Of a stretch of 64,000 nucleotides of DNA, positions 8,344 through 17,551 are shown in pieces. A program made the translations under genes and the position numbers. Positions within the stretch are counted from its first letter, which is position 1. The number at the start of each line of letters is the position of its first letter. Below the pieces are notes generated by a model that made no database searches, was not told the origin of the DNA, and saw only the letters and a list, made by a program, of their open reading frames with translations. The stretch is from CAVRQM01 sp965246915. GTDB taxonomy: Bacteria; Pseudomonadota; Alphaproteobacteria; Acetobacterales; Acetobacteraceae. The DNA lies in contig CBDFGB010000031.1 of the NCBI GenBank assembly GCA_965246915.1, positions 62,001-126,000 on the forward strand, given 5' to 3'.

Positions 8344-8729
8344 ACGAGCCTATTTGGGTCGAGCGTCTGTCGCTGGAACTGCTGCACGCGGAAAGCATCG
8401 CGGATCACGGTGGGTTGGCCGGCCTGCGAGACGAGGGCCTTCTGGAGGGGGCACTGACCCGCGCGGTCAATCGCCACTTCTATGAAGGTGTAACCGATAT
8501 CTTCGTGCTGGCCGCCACCTATGCCGCCGCGATCGCGGGGAACCACCCATTCTTCGACGGCAACAAACGCGCTGCGTTCATCGGCGCGCTCCTTTTTGCG
8601 GAGCAAAACGGCCATCGGATCGTCGTCGATGAGGCGGAAGCCGCCGCTGCGACATTGGCCTTGGCTGCTGGCGGGATGACGGAAGCGTCGTTCGCGGAAT
8701 GGCTGAGAAGTAAAGGTCAGCAAACTTGA
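8340..8729 (+). CDS. doc: Doc-type toxin of the Fic/Doc fold
   Basis: A 129-aa Fic-fold death-on-curing protein. The signature HPFFDGNKRAAF (residues 69-80) matches the Doc form of the Fic motif; phage P1 Doc phosphorylates elongation factor Tu. The start is GTG at 8340, overlapping the antitoxin stop. Doc is best known with a Phd antitoxin; here the partner is AbrB-like. Its own stop overlaps the sufE TTG start, so the pair sits tightly between hslU and sufE. Confidence 0.92.
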   Translation: MNEPIWVERLSLELLHAESIADHGGLAGLRDEGLLEGALTRAVNRHFYEGVTDIFVLAATYAAAIAGNHPFFDGNKRAAFIGALLFAEQNGHRIVVDEAEAAAATLALAAGGMTEASFAEWLRSKGQQT

Positions 8730-9169
8730 CTGACCCGTTCTATCAGCCTGAAGACGCCGCCGCCGCCGACGCGATCGCCGCGATCAGCGACGAGCTGGAG
8801 GTGTTCGACGACTGGATGGACCGCTATCAGTTCATCATCGAACTTGGCCGCAAGCTGCCGCCCTATCCGGACGGTTGGGCCGACGACGCGCATCAGGTGC
8901 CGGGCTGCCAGAGCCGGGTGTGGCTTTCGCATGAGCTGCGCGCCGGAAAATTGTTTTTCGCGGGCGCGTCCGACGCGGCGATCGTCTCCGGCCTCGTCGC
9001 GATGCTGCTGCGGGTCTACTCGGGGCGGCCACCCGCAGAGGTCCTGGCGACCGAAGCGACGTTCCTGAAGGACCTTGGGTTGATCGAGGCGCTCTCGACC
9101 AATCGGGGAAATGGAGTCGCCGCCATGGCGCGGAGGATCCGGGACACGGCGGCGAGTCTTGTCAGTTAG
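8726..9169 (+). CDS. sufE: cysteine desulfuration protein SufE
   Basis: SufE accepts persulfide sulfur from the desulfurase SufS and passes it to the Suf scaffold for Fe-S cluster assembly. In this 147-aa protein the acceptor is Cys61 in QVPGCQSRVWL. The FDDWMDRYQFIIELGRKLP stretch and the C-terminal FLKDLGLIEALSTNRGNGVAAM are family hallmarks. The start is TTG at 8726, overlapping the doc stop; AAAGGTC lies about 10 bases upstream. It is not with other suf genes here. Confidence 0.94.
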   Translation: MTDPFYQPEDAAAADAIAAISDELEVFDDWMDRYQFIIELGRKLPPYPDGWADDAHQVPGCQSRVWLSHELRAGKLFFAGASDAAIVSGLVAMLLRVYSGRPPAEVLATEATFLKDLGLIEALSTNRGNGVAAMARRIRDTAASLVS

Positions 9170-10065
9170 GCGACGTCGATAAGCGTCGTCTCGCGCCTCG
9201 GCGCGCCGATCCCACCGCCGAGCCAGCCGGCAAGCGCGCCCAGCACCAAAACCAGAGCGCCGAACAGGCCGGCGGCCGCGATGCCCTTGCGGGCCGTTTC
9301 GGCGGCCTGCTGTGCCTGCTGTTTGGCTTGATCCACCGTCTGTTTGTATTGCGTCTCGAGTTGCGTCAGCCGGCCGCGAGCCTCGTCCGGGCTCACGTTG
9401 GCGGCTTTCGCGAGGCTTGCCACGGCGCGGTCGCGAGCCGCGTTGGCCGCATTCTGGTCGCCATTCAAGGCGGTCTTCACGTAGCTCACGACATCGTCCT
9501 GCACCGACTGCGCGTCGTCCGGCTTGATCAACCGGCGGACCTGCGCCTGCAGTGCATCGCCGTCGGCCGCCTGCGCCGCGCCACCAACCGCTGAAGCCGC
9601 CGCACGCCCGGCCCCACCGATCGTCGAACCAAGGGCCGAGAACGTGCCGCCGACGATGTTGCCCACCGCCGAGGTCAGGAGGACGAAGACGACGAGCGTC
9701 GCGGTCGCCCATGTCACGAAGCCGTGCCAGCGCGCGGTGTTGGCGCTGCCGGCGCCGCAGAGCCGGCCGGAGACGATGCCGCCGACGAAGGCCGCGATGA
9801 TGGCAGAGGCGATCCACCAAATCCCGGCGGTCATCGAGATGCCCGAGGCGGAAGGGTTGTCGGCTGTGTTCGCGGCATCGAGCGACGCGGCGCCGATCCC
9901 GAGGCCGAGGATGTTCAACAGGATTTGCATGACCAACGCGGCCACGACGCCGGCCAGGATCGCCCCCCAGGAGACGCGATTCAGAAGATGCGTGCGCCGT
10001 TCGTCGGCAACGACGCCGCCTCGTGCGGGATAGGCCGTATCGGAATAGGTTGGTGCGATAGACAT
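9166..10065 (-). CDS. membrane protein with C-terminal coiled coil, PhnA-like by annotation custom
   Basis: A 299-aa predicted inner-membrane protein. Hydrophobic segments lie at about residues 33-58, 77-104, 115-140 and near the C-terminus (about 260-285). Between them is a soluble region rich in Gln/Ala (residues 175-255) that looks helical or coiled coil. Relatives in alphaproteobacteria are often labelled PhnA-like protein; that name implies no phosphonate role and I assign none. It ends convergently with sufE, overlapping by 4 bases, and starts 16 bases after the trpF stop. Confidence 0.72.
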   Translation of the reverse strand: MSIAPTYSDTAYPARGGVVADERRTHLLNRVSWGAILAGVVAALVMQILLNILGLGIGAASLDAANTADNPSASGISMTAGIWWIASAIIAAFVGGIVSGRLCGAGSANTARWHGFVTWATATLVVFVLLTSAVGNIVGGTFSALGSTIGGAGRAAASAVGGAAQAADGDALQAQVRRLIKPDDAQSVQDDVVSYVKTALNGDQNAANAARDRAVASLAKAANVSPDEARGRLTQLETQYKQTVDQAKQQAQQAAETARKGIAAAGLFGALVLVLGALAGWLGGGIGAPRRETTLIDVA

Positions 10066-10081
10066 TGGAGTACGCTCCTTA

Positions 10082-10747
10082 TCAAGAGCGTTGAACGCCC
10101 GCGTCGGGGATTGGTTTGTCGTCCGGAAACGTTCGCGCCGCGGCCACGAACGCTTCTATCAAGGCGGGGTCCTTGACACCCGGCGAGCGCTCGACGCCCG
10201 ATGAGACATCGACCGCCGGCGCGGAGCTCGCGGCGATGGCCGCGCCGACGTTCGCGGGCGTCAGTCCGCCAGCGAGCACCCATGGACCAGGCGCTGACCA
10301 GCCGGAGAGAATCGACCATTGGAGCGGTGTTGCGTTCCCGCCCGGACGAGTGGCACCCGGCGGTGGCTTGGCCTCGATCAGCAGGGCGTCGGCGTGGTCC
10401 ATGGTGGCCGGCAGTTCGCCGCGCGACGAGATGCCGACGGCGCGCCAGACCGGCAGTCCGAACCGCAGACGCATCGTGGCCACGAGGGCGGGGGAGGCAT
10501 AGATCTGTAGGATGTCGAGGCCGACCGACTCGAGCGCCGCCGAGATATCGGCCTCGGTCGGATGCACGAACAGGCCGACCCGAAGCGGCTCGCGTCCGGC
10601 GCGGCGGGACAGTCGTGCGGCTTCGGTGGGCGTCACGAAGCGGGGCGAGGGGGGGAAAAAGACGAAGCCCAGCCAGTCGGCCCGGGCCTCGACGACCGCA
10701 TCGAATGCCGCCTCGCTGTTAATGCCGCAGATTTTAATTTGGGTCAA
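10082..10747 (-). CDS. trpF: phosphoribosylanthranilate isomerase
   Basis: TrpF converts N-phosphoribosylanthranilate to the carboxyphenylamino-deoxyribulose phosphate of tryptophan synthesis. The 221-aa barrel has the N-terminal catalytic KICGIN, WLGFVFFPPSPRFV, the catalytic Asp region SVGLDILQIYA, WVLAGGLTPANV and AVDVSSGVERSPGVKD. I place the start at the TTG at 10747, overlapping the pyrF end by 14 bases, because the family begins just before KICG; the longer frame is a pyrF shadow. trpB and trpA are not in the window. Confidence 0.93.
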   Translation of the reverse strand: MTQIKICGINSEAAFDAVVEARADWLGFVFFPPSPRFVTPTEAARLSRRAGREPLRVGLFVHPTEADISAALESVGLDILQIYASPALVATMRLRFGLPVWRAVGISSRGELPATMDHADALLIEAKPPPGATRPGGNATPLQWSILSGWSAPGPWVLAGGLTPANVGAAIAASSAPAVDVSSGVERSPGVKDPALIEAFVAAARTFPDDKPIPDAGVQRS

Positions 10748-11459
10748 AATTTCGTATTCGGACCGGGATGGCGGCGACGTCCAGGAGTTCCGCCGTGATC
10801 GCCGCCGCCGCGGCGGCGGGATCGGGCGAGGCGATGATCGGCCGGCCGACGACCACAAAATCCGCCCCGGCGCGCGCCGCCTCGGCCGGTGTCGCGGTGC
10901 GCGCCTGATCGTCGGTCGGCCAGCCCTCGGGGCGAACGCCGGGCACCATCAGGGTCGGGGCCGCACCCAGCGCGTCGCGGATCACGTCGATCTCCTGCGC
11001 ACTGCACACAATACCGTCCGCGCCGGCCGCCATCGCGGTGCGTGCGAGCCGCACGACGTGGTCGCGCGCCGTGCTCGCCACGCCAGCCTGCGCGAGATCG
11101 GCCTGAGTCAAACTGGTCAGAACCGTAACCGCGAGTAGCAGAGGTCGCCCGGTGCCGGCGGCCTCCGCGCGGGCGCGTGCGGCAGCGATCATGGCGGCGC
11201 CGCCGGCGGCATGCAGCGTCACAAAACGTGGTCGCAAGGCCAGCGCCGCCCCCATCGCGCCGGCCACGGTCGCCGGAATGTCGTGCCATTTCAGATCGAG
11301 AAACAGGCCTTCGCCGATCGCCGCCACGCCTGCCGGCCCATGGGCCGAGAAGAACTCCAGCCCCAGCTTCAGCGTGGCGCAATGCGGCCGTAACGCGATC
11401 GCAAGCGCCTTTGCTCGATCGAGACAAGCGGTATCGATTGCCGCGATCAGTCCCGTCAT
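10734..11459 (-). CDS. pyrF: orotidine 5'-phosphate decarboxylase
   Basis: PyrF decarboxylates OMP to UMP, the last step of de novo pyrimidine synthesis. The 241-aa protein shows the catalytic Lys/Asp tetrad region LFLDLKWHDIPAT, the N-terminal AAIDTACLDRA with the first Asp, LAVTVLTSL and the phosphate-binding GADFVVVGRPI. The ATG at 11459 fits the family N-terminus. It overlaps trpF, a pyrF-trpF order seen in other alphaproteobacteria. Confidence 0.96.
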   Translation of the reverse strand: MTGLIAAIDTACLDRAKALAIALRPHCATLKLGLEFFSAHGPAGVAAIGEGLFLDLKWHDIPATVAGAMGAALALRPRFVTLHAAGGAAMIAAARARAEAAGTGRPLLLAVTVLTSLTQADLAQAGVASTARDHVVRLARTAMAAGADGIVCSAQEIDVIRDALGAAPTLMVPGVRPEGWPTDDQARTATPAEAARAGADFVVVGRPIIASPDPAAAAAAITAELLDVAAIPVRIRNFDPN

Positions 11460-11484
11460 ATCATGCCGGATGCGGGCGTGCGGC

Positions 11485-11829
11485 CTACCGCTCGACGATC
11501 GCCAGCGTCCGGGCGCTGCTCTCGCGCATCGCGCTTTCGCGCATCGCCGCCCGCTCCCGCTCGAGCCGCAGGCTCGCGACCTGACCCTCGAGCAGCTTGA
11601 CGGTATGCTCGGCCCGTCGAGCCCGCATCCTGGCACCAAGCAAGCTGGTCCACAGCACAAGAGCGCCAAGGAAGAACGCCACGGCCGCCGCCACGAGCAC
11701 GGCGAGCGAGATCGGCACCTCGATGGACAGGTCGGTCGGCCAAAGGCCTAGCCGCACCGGACCCGGATTGCTCAGCGCGAACAACGCGAAGATGAGCAGG
11801 ATCGGCAACGCGATCAAAAGCCTCAGCAT
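11485..11829 (-). CDS. LapA domain membrane protein
   Basis: A 114-115 aa protein with two N-terminal membrane helices (about residues 2-20 and 42-65) separated by SNPGPVRLGLWP, the usual LapA-domain spacing, then a charged coiled-coil tail. LapA (YciS) of E. coli works with LapB in controlling LpxC and lipopolysaccharide assembly; no lapB is seen here. A GTG at 11832 and the ATG at 11829 both overlap the ihfB stop, so it is translationally coupled to ihfB. In Gram-negative genomes this gene often lies near ihfB, as here. Confidence 0.84.
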   Translation of the reverse strand: MLRLLIALPILLIFALFALSNPGPVRLGLWPTDLSIEVPISLAVLVAAAVAFFLGALVLWTSLLGARMRARRAEHTVKLLEGQVASLRLERERAAMRESAMRESSARTLAIVER

Positions 11830-12161
11830 CACGCCCTCGCCTGGTTGCTTCGCGCAGCCTTAGCGGGTGCGCCGACCGTCGTCACCCCATTGACGCGCTC
11901 ACGCAGCTCCTTGCCGGCCTTGAAAAACGGCACGGCCTTCTCGTCGACCGGCACGGCCGCTCCGGTCCGGGGGTTGCGGCCGGTCCGCGCGTCCCGACGC
12001 TTTACCGTGAACGCCCCGAAGCCGCGCAACTCCACTCGCTCGCCTCGCGCCAGCGCGGCGGTGATCTCGTTGAAGATCGTGCCGACGATCACCTCGATAT
12101 CGCGACCCAGCAAGTGCGGGTTGGCGGCCGACAGATCGGCGATGAGTTCCGACTTCGTCAT
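11829..12161 (-). CDS. ihfB: integration host factor subunit beta
   Basis: IhfB forms with IhfA the DNA-bending heterodimer IHF. The 110-aa sequence matches HU/IHF family features: MTKSELIADLSAANPHL, the dimer core, GFGAFTVKRRDARTGRNPRTG with the DNA-intercalating Pro in the beta arm, and PFFKAGKELRERVN. It is slightly longer than E. coli IhfB (94 aa) because of an Ala/Lys-rich tail. The position downstream of rpsA, here with sppA between, is classical for the beta subunit. Confidence 0.95.
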   Translation of the reverse strand: MTKSELIADLSAANPHLLGRDIEVIVGTIFNEITAALARGERVELRGFGAFTVKRRDARTGRNPRTGAAVPVDEKAVPFFKAGKELRERVNGVTTVGAPAKAARSNQARA

Positions 12162-12198
12162 GGCGTGTCCAAAATCGGCCGGGTTTCCTTAACCTATG

Positions 12199-13116
12199 TC
12201 AAGGCTGCCAGACCGCCCACGCCCCGTCAAGGCTAACGTATTGTGGAAAAAGGCTTTTCAGCGAGCTCTCAAGAATCGACCCCAGGCTCGCTCCGGCCAG
12301 CCGCTCGGCGAGGTCGCGCGGCGGTCGCACATCCTCGATCGGCAGGTCGGCTGCCACCTGCCGATTGGCGGCGAGCCATGCCCGTGCCTGGGTTTCGCCG
12401 CCGATCTCGTCGATCAGTCCGAGCCCCAGCGCCTGCCGTCCGGTGTAGGCGCGGCCATCGGCCAGCGGTCGGACCTGTTCCGCGGTCATGTGCCGCCCTT
12501 CGGCCACCATGGCAACGAATTGCTCGTAGAGGTCGGTCACGAGCCCTTGCAGCACCGTGCGACCTTGCTCGGTCAGAGGTCGTGTCAGGCTCGGCTGATC
12601 TTTCAGCGGCCCTGACGTGATGGAAGTTGCATCAATTCCCAGTTTGCCGAGTAGCCCCGAGATCTCCCCGGTTTGCAGTATGACGCCGATCGATCCGGTC
12701 AGCGTGGCCTCGCTCGCGAACACCCGGGCCGCGGGCATCGCGATCATGTATCCGGCCGAGGCGGCGGTCCCACCCATGACAGCAACCACCGGCTTTTTCG
12801 ACGCGACCCGCACCAGTGCGTCGTGCAAAGCCTCGCCGCCGGAAACGCTGCCGCCGGGGCTGTCGATCGCGACCAAGACGGCGCGTACCGATGAGTTGGT
12901 TGCTAGATCGTCAACTCGCTCGATCAGTTTGCGATCGGACGTGATGATGCCCGAGACGCTCAGGCGTGCCACATGGGCATGGGGCAGGCCCGGTCCGGCA
13001 CGGCCGGCCCAGGCGCCCACGCTGAGGGCGACCGCGGCGATCGCGACCAACCGCCAGACCGTCAGCCGCCGCTTCAGGCGTCTTCGGTCCAGCAGCAGAT
13101 CGGTCTCGACGCTCAT
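12199..13116 (-). CDS. sppA: signal peptide peptidase SppA, short form
   Basis: A membrane-anchored serine protease that degrades cleaved signal peptides. The 305-aa short form has an N-terminal membrane anchor (about residues 21-36). The catalytic dyad is visible as Ser120 in GGTAASAGYMIAM and Lys172 in GPLKDQPS. The 52-residue spacing equals that in Bacillus SppA (Ser147/Lys199). SPGGSVSGGEAL forms the ClpP-like fold edge. It starts 12 bases after the rpsA stop. Confidence 0.94.
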   Translation of the reverse strand: MSVETDLLLDRRRLKRRLTVWRLVAIAAVALSVGAWAGRAGPGLPHAHVARLSVSGIITSDRKLIERVDDLATNSSVRAVLVAIDSPGGSVSGGEALHDALVRVASKKPVVAVMGGTAASAGYMIAMPAARVFASEATLTGSIGVILQTGEISGLLGKLGIDATSITSGPLKDQPSLTRPLTEQGRTVLQGLVTDLYEQFVAMVAEGRHMTAEQVRPLADGRAYTGRQALGLGLIDEIGGETQARAWLAANRQVAADLPIEDVRPPRDLAERLAGASLGSILESSLKSLFPQYVSLDGAWAVWQP

Positions 13117-13128
13117 GATGGGTTCGGA

Positions 13129-14850
13129 CTAGCCGCCGCCCTGCTGGTTGCGGCGGCGGATCGCCGCGCCGAGAATGTCGCCCAGCGACGCGCCGCTGTC
13201 GGACGTGCCGAACTCGGCGATCGCCTGCTTGTCCTCGGTCGTCTCCTTGCCCTTGATCGACAGCGACAGTTTGCGGGCGGCCCGGTCGATGGCCACGACC
13301 TGCGCATCGACTTTCTCGCCGACCGCGAACCGGTCAGGCCGCTGGTCGGACTTGTCGCGCGACAATTCGGCGCGGCGGATGAAGCCGGTCAGCACCTCGT
13401 CGACCTTCACCTCGATGCCGTTGGACTGCACCGCGGTCACGACGCAGGTCACGACGTCGCCCTTGTGCACCCGGTCCAGCACGGTGGCCGCCGGATCGTC
13501 CTGCATCTGCTTGATGCCGAGGCTGATGCGCTCCTTCTCGACATCGATATCGAGCACCTTAGCCTTCACCACCTGGCCTTTTTCGTATTTGGCCATGGCG
13601 AGCTCGCCGGCCTCGTCCCAGGATAGGTCGGACATGTGGATCATGCCGTCGATGTCTGGGCCGATGCCGATGAACAGGCCGAATTCGGTAATGTTGCGGA
13701 TTTCGCCCTCGACGACCGAGCCGACCGGCGAGTCGTCCTGGAACTGCTCCCAGGGGTTGCGCTGAACCTGCTTGAGGCCCAGTGAAATCCGCCGCTTGCC
13801 GCTGTCGACGTCGAGCACCATGACGTCGACTTCCTGGCTGGTCGCGACGATCTTGCCCGGATGGACGTTCTTCTTCGTCCACGACATCTCGCTGACATGC
13901 ACCAGACCCTCGACCCCCGGCTCCAGCTCCACGAAGGCGCCGTAGTCGGTGATGTTGGTCACGCGGCCCGTGTATTTGGCGCCCGGCGGGTATTTCGCCG
14001 CCACACCTTCCCAGGGGTCGGATTCCAACTGCTTCATGCCGAGGCTGATGCGCTGCGTCTCGCTGTTGAAGCGGATGACCTGCACCTTCACGGCCTGGCC
14101 GATCTGCAACGCTTCGGACGGATGGTTGATCCGGCGCCATGCGATATCGGTGACGTGCAGCAGGCCGTCGACGCCGCCGAGATCCACGAACGCGCCGTAG
14201 TCGGTGATGTTCTTGACCACGCCGTCGAGGATCATGCCCTCCTTCAGGCCCTGGATCAGCTCGCTGCGCTGCTCGGCGCGGGTCTCTTCCAGCACGGCGC
14301 GGCGCGAGACGACGATGTTGCCGCGCGCCCGGTCCATTTTCAAAATCTGGAACGGCTGCGGGGTGCCCATGAGCGGCCCGACGTCGCGGACCGGGCGGAT
14401 ATCGACCTGGCTGCCGGGCAGGAAGGCCACCGCGCCGCCGAGATCGACGGTAAAGCCGCCCTTGACCCGGCCATAGATGGTGCCGTTGACCCGTGTCTGC
14501 GCCTCGAACGCGCGCTCCAGGTTGGTCCAGGCCTCCTCGCGGCGGGCTTTCTCTCGCGACAGGACGATGCTGCCGTCGCGATCCTCGTAGCGCTCCACGT
14601 ACAGCTCGACGTGATCGCCGGGCTTGACCTCCGGCGGCGCGCCGGGAAGAGCGAACTCCTTGAGAGCGACCCGGCCCTCGCTCTTGAGGCCGACATCGAC
14701 GATGGCGAATTCGTCGGTCAGGCGGACGACGCGGCCGGTGACGACGGAGCCTTCGAAGCCGGAATCGACGCCTAGGGTCTCGTCGAGCAAGGAGGCGAAA
14801 TCCTCCATGCCGCGTGCGGAGGGAGCGTAAGCGACAGCTGCGGATGCCAT
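13129..14850 (-). CDS. rpsA: 30S ribosomal protein S1
   Basis: S1 is the RNA-binding protein that helps mRNA load on the 30S subunit. The 573-aa protein has six S1 (OB-fold) repeats, seen as recurring GxVxxITDYGAFVDLG-type motifs, with domains 3 and 4 the most canonical (NITDYGAFVDLGGVDGLLHV and NITDYGAFVELEPGVEGLVHV). A Gly/Gln-rich tail ends it. The ATG at 14850 fits; the frame upstream is a non-conserved leader. In many genomes cmk precedes rpsA; here the upstream neighbour is a divergent flavoprotein gene. Confidence 0.97.
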   Translation of the reverse strand: MASAAVAYAPSARGMEDFASLLDETLGVDSGFEGSVVTGRVVRLTDEFAIVDVGLKSEGRVALKEFALPGAPPEVKPGDHVELYVERYEDRDGSIVLSREKARREEAWTNLERAFEAQTRVNGTIYGRVKGGFTVDLGGAVAFLPGSQVDIRPVRDVGPLMGTPQPFQILKMDRARGNIVVSRRAVLEETRAEQRSELIQGLKEGMILDGVVKNITDYGAFVDLGGVDGLLHVTDIAWRRINHPSEALQIGQAVKVQVIRFNSETQRISLGMKQLESDPWEGVAAKYPPGAKYTGRVTNITDYGAFVELEPGVEGLVHVSEMSWTKKNVHPGKIVATSQEVDVMVLDVDSGKRRISLGLKQVQRNPWEQFQDDSPVGSVVEGEIRNITEFGLFIGIGPDIDGMIHMSDLSWDEAGELAMAKYEKGQVVKAKVLDIDVEKERISLGIKQMQDDPAATVLDRVHKGDVVTCVVTAVQSNGIEVKVDEVLTGFIRRAELSRDKSDQRPDRFAVGEKVDAQVVAIDRAARKLSLSIKGKETTEDKQAIAEFGTSDSGASLGDILGAAIRRRNQQGGG

Positions 14851-15083
14851 GAGGCGGTATGTGTCCTTGGTGGCGCGGCCCAAAGGGGCGTTGCAGTGAG
14901 CGCGCGGCCGGTCGCGGGATACGCCGGCTAGCACGACTGGCCCGCACCGCAGGGGTGCAGGCTTGATTGCATATTACGGGGGGGGGGTATCAGGCGATCG
15001 GGGCGGCGAGTCAAGCATGACGCACGTTTGCCAACCCCCGCCGCTGTGCTGAACTACGGGCTTGTGTCGGCGGGAGACCTTTC
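14851..15083. promoter_or_regulatory. divergent leader region of rpsA with a G10 tract
   Basis: The 233 bases between the divergent rpsA and flavoprotein starts hold no gene I can support. A run of ten G residues lies at 14978-14987 and a short GCACC/GGTGC hairpin at about 14944-14958. The rpsA promoter and long 5' leader, where S1 autoregulates in other bacteria, must lie here. I see no clear -35/-10 pair. Confidence 0.45.
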
Positions 15084-17531
15084 GTGAAATCGCATGCCCG
15101 CGTGGTGGTCATCGGCGGCGGGGCGGTCGGCTGCTCCATTCTCTACCACCTGACCGAGGCCGGTTGGACCGACGCCGTCCTGCTGGAGCGCGACGAGCTG
15201 ACCGCCGGATCCACCTGGCACGCCGCCGGGCTGCTGCCGCTGTTTAACATGTCCTACGCGACTGGGCAGATGCACCGGTATTCCATCGACCTCTACACAC
15301 GGCTGCAGGCCGAGTGGGAGCGCGATGTCGGGTTCCGCCGCGTCGGCAACCTGCGCATGGCCCGGACGCGCGAGCGGATGGAGGAGTACCAGACCTACGC
15401 CACGACGGCTGACTCGATCGGCATCCCGTACGAGTGGCTGACGCCGGCCGCCATTAAGGGCCGCTTTCCGCTGGTCAACGTCGAGGGCCTGCAGGGCGCG
15501 CTGTTCCATCCGACCGACGGCTACATCAATCCCGCGGACATCACGATGCTGCTGGCCGACGCGGCGAGGCGCAACGGGGCCGTGATCCACCGGCAGACCG
15601 ACGTCTCGGCCATCACGCGCCTGCCGTCCGGCGAATGGCGCGTCACCACGGCCCAGGGCGAAATCACCTGCGAGGTGGTGGTCAGCGCCACCGGCAACCA
15701 CGCCCGCCGCACCGCCGCGATGGTGGGATTGCAGATCCCCGCCGTGCCGGTCGAACACCAGTATATCGTCACCGACGAGATCCCGGAGATCGTCGCCTGG
15801 CGCGCCGCCGGCAACCCGGAGCATCCGGTGCTGCGTGATCCGGATGCGCAATGGTACATGCGCGAGGAGCGGGGCGGCCTCATCCTCGGTCCGTATGAGA
15901 AGGGCGCGCCGGCCTGGGCCGTGCACGGCGTTCCGGACCATTTCCGTGCCGACCTGCTGCCGCCCGATCTGGAACGGCTGGAATGGCATATCGAGGAGGC
16001 GTTCCATCGCATGCCGTGCTTCGCGAACGGCGGCGTCAAGACCGTCTACAACGGCCCGATCGCCTACACGCCCGACGGCAACCCCCTTGTGGGCCGCGCA
16101 CCCGGGCGGGAGAACTTCTATTTCGCTGAGGGGTTCTCGTTCGGCATCACGGCGGCCGGCGGGGCCGGGAAATACCTGACGCAGATCATCACGGCGGGCG
16201 AAGCGGAGATCGATACGTTGGCGCTCGATCCGCGCCGATTCGGCGACTACGCGACGTTGCCGTATGCCGTAAAGAAAAATGAGGAGGCGTACGACCACGT
16301 CTTCCTGCTGCATTTTCCGGACGAGGAACGCCCCGCCGCGCGGCCGCTGCGCACCGCGCCGTCCTACGACCGGCTGCGCGCCCGAGGAGCCGTGTTCGGC
16401 CAACGTTTCGGCTGGGAGCGGCCGAATTTCTACGGCCCGGCCGACGACCCTTCGTTCAGGGAGACATGGTCGTTCCGTCGCGGCAACTGGTGGCCGTATG
16501 TCCGCGCCGAGGCCCAGGCCATCCGTGACAATGTCGGGCTGATCGAGGCGTCGACGTTCGCGAAATATCGCGCGAGCGGGCCGGGGGCGGCGGCCTGGCT
16601 TGACGGGCTCGTGGCCAACCGGCTGCCGCAGAGGGACGGACGCATACAGTTGACCCACGCCCTGACGCCGGGCGGTTGCGTGCGCAGCGAGTTCACCATC
16701 CTGCGCGAGGCGGAGGCCAGCTTCTACATCGTCGGCGCGGGCGCTGCCGAATCATACGACTGGGATTTCCTGTCGCGGGCGCTGCCTTCCGACCGATCGG
16801 TGCAGCTCGAGAAACTCATCAACCAGATCGGGGTGTTCGTCGTCGCCGGGCCGAACGCCCGTGCGGTGCTGAGCGGTGTCGTCGATCGCCTCGACCTGTC
16901 GAACACGGGATTTCCCTGGCTCACCGCGAGGGACGCGACGGTCGGCATGGCGCCGGTGCGGCTGATGCGGGTGAACTACGTCGGGGAACTCGGCTGGGAG
17001 ATCCACCATCCGATTGAATATCACAACCATATCTTCGACGTTCTGGAGAAGGCGGGTCGGGCGAGCGACATGAAGCTCGTCGGCATCCGCGCGATGAACT
17101 GGCTGCGGCTGGAAAAGAGCTATCGCGGCTGGGGCACGGAACTGTCCAAGGAGGCGACAGCGTTCGAGAGCGGGCTGGAGCGCTTCGTTCGGCTCGACAA
17201 GGGCTGCGATTTCACGGGTCGCGCGGCGCTGGCCGAGAAAAAGCCGTTGCGCTGGAAACTCGCGACGTTGCTGATCGACGGGCCGGACGACGCGGATCCT
17301 TGGGGCGTCGAGTCCGTTTGGTCCAACGGCAGCGTGGTGGGACGCGCCACCGGCGGTGGATTTTCCGTGCACTTCGACCGCCAGATCGCGATGGCCTTCG
17401 TGCGGCCGGAATTCTCCGGGGTGGGCACGGCGCTGACGATCAAGATGTTGGATCGGCATTTTCCGGCCGAGGTCGTGGTCGACAGCCCCTATGACCCGGA
17501 CAACGCGCGGGCGAGGCAGGACGCGAACTGA
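15084..17531 (+). CDS. FAD-dependent oxidoreductase with GcvT domain (sarcosine/dimethylglycine dehydrogenase-like)
   Basis: An 815-aa two-part enzyme. Residues 1-about 390 form a DAO-type FAD domain (VVVIGGGAVGCSILYHL near the N-terminus, GSTWHAAGLLPLF), and about 440-800 form an aminomethyltransferase (GcvT) fold that would pass the released one-carbon unit to tetrahydrofolate. GSTWHAAG is the usual His-linked FAD site of dimethylglycine and sarcosine dehydrogenases. The likely reaction is oxidative demethylation of a methylated glycine; the exact substrate is not deducible. The start is GTG at 15084 with GGGAG upstream. It is a single gene, followed 20 bases later by cbiB. Confidence 0.9.
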   Translation: MKSHARVVVIGGGAVGCSILYHLTEAGWTDAVLLERDELTAGSTWHAAGLLPLFNMSYATGQMHRYSIDLYTRLQAEWERDVGFRRVGNLRMARTRERMEEYQTYATTADSIGIPYEWLTPAAIKGRFPLVNVEGLQGALFHPTDGYINPADITMLLADAARRNGAVIHRQTDVSAITRLPSGEWRVTTAQGEITCEVVVSATGNHARRTAAMVGLQIPAVPVEHQYIVTDEIPEIVAWRAAGNPEHPVLRDPDAQWYMREERGGLILGPYEKGAPAWAVHGVPDHFRADLLPPDLERLEWHIEEAFHRMPCFANGGVKTVYNGPIAYTPDGNPLVGRAPGRENFYFAEGFSFGITAAGGAGKYLTQIITAGEAEIDTLALDPRRFGDYATLPYAVKKNEEAYDHVFLLHFPDEERPAARPLRTAPSYDRLRARGAVFGQRFGWERPNFYGPADDPSFRETWSFRRGNWWPYVRAEAQAIRDNVGLIEASTFAKYRASGPGAAAWLDGLVANRLPQRDGRIQLTHALTPGGCVRSEFTILREAEASFYIVGAGAAESYDWDFLSRALPSDRSVQLEKLINQIGVFVVAGPNARAVLSGVVDRLDLSNTGFPWLTARDATVGMAPVRLMRVNYVGELGWEIHHPIEYHNHIFDVLEKAGRASDMKLVGIRAMNWLRLEKSYRGWGTELSKEATAFESGLERFVRLDKGCDFTGRAALAEKKPLRWKLATLLIDGPDDADPWGVESVWSNGSVVGRATGGGFSVHFDRQIAMAFVRPEFSGVGTALTIKMLDRHFPAEVVVDSPYDPDNARARQDAN

Positions 17532-17551
17532 TTTTTCTGTCTGTCGTCTCC

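Noticed and set aside
15054..16658. A 534-codon minus-strand frame opposite the FAD/GcvT gene
   Set aside because: It mirrors the codon pattern of the real gene and has no recognisable motif.
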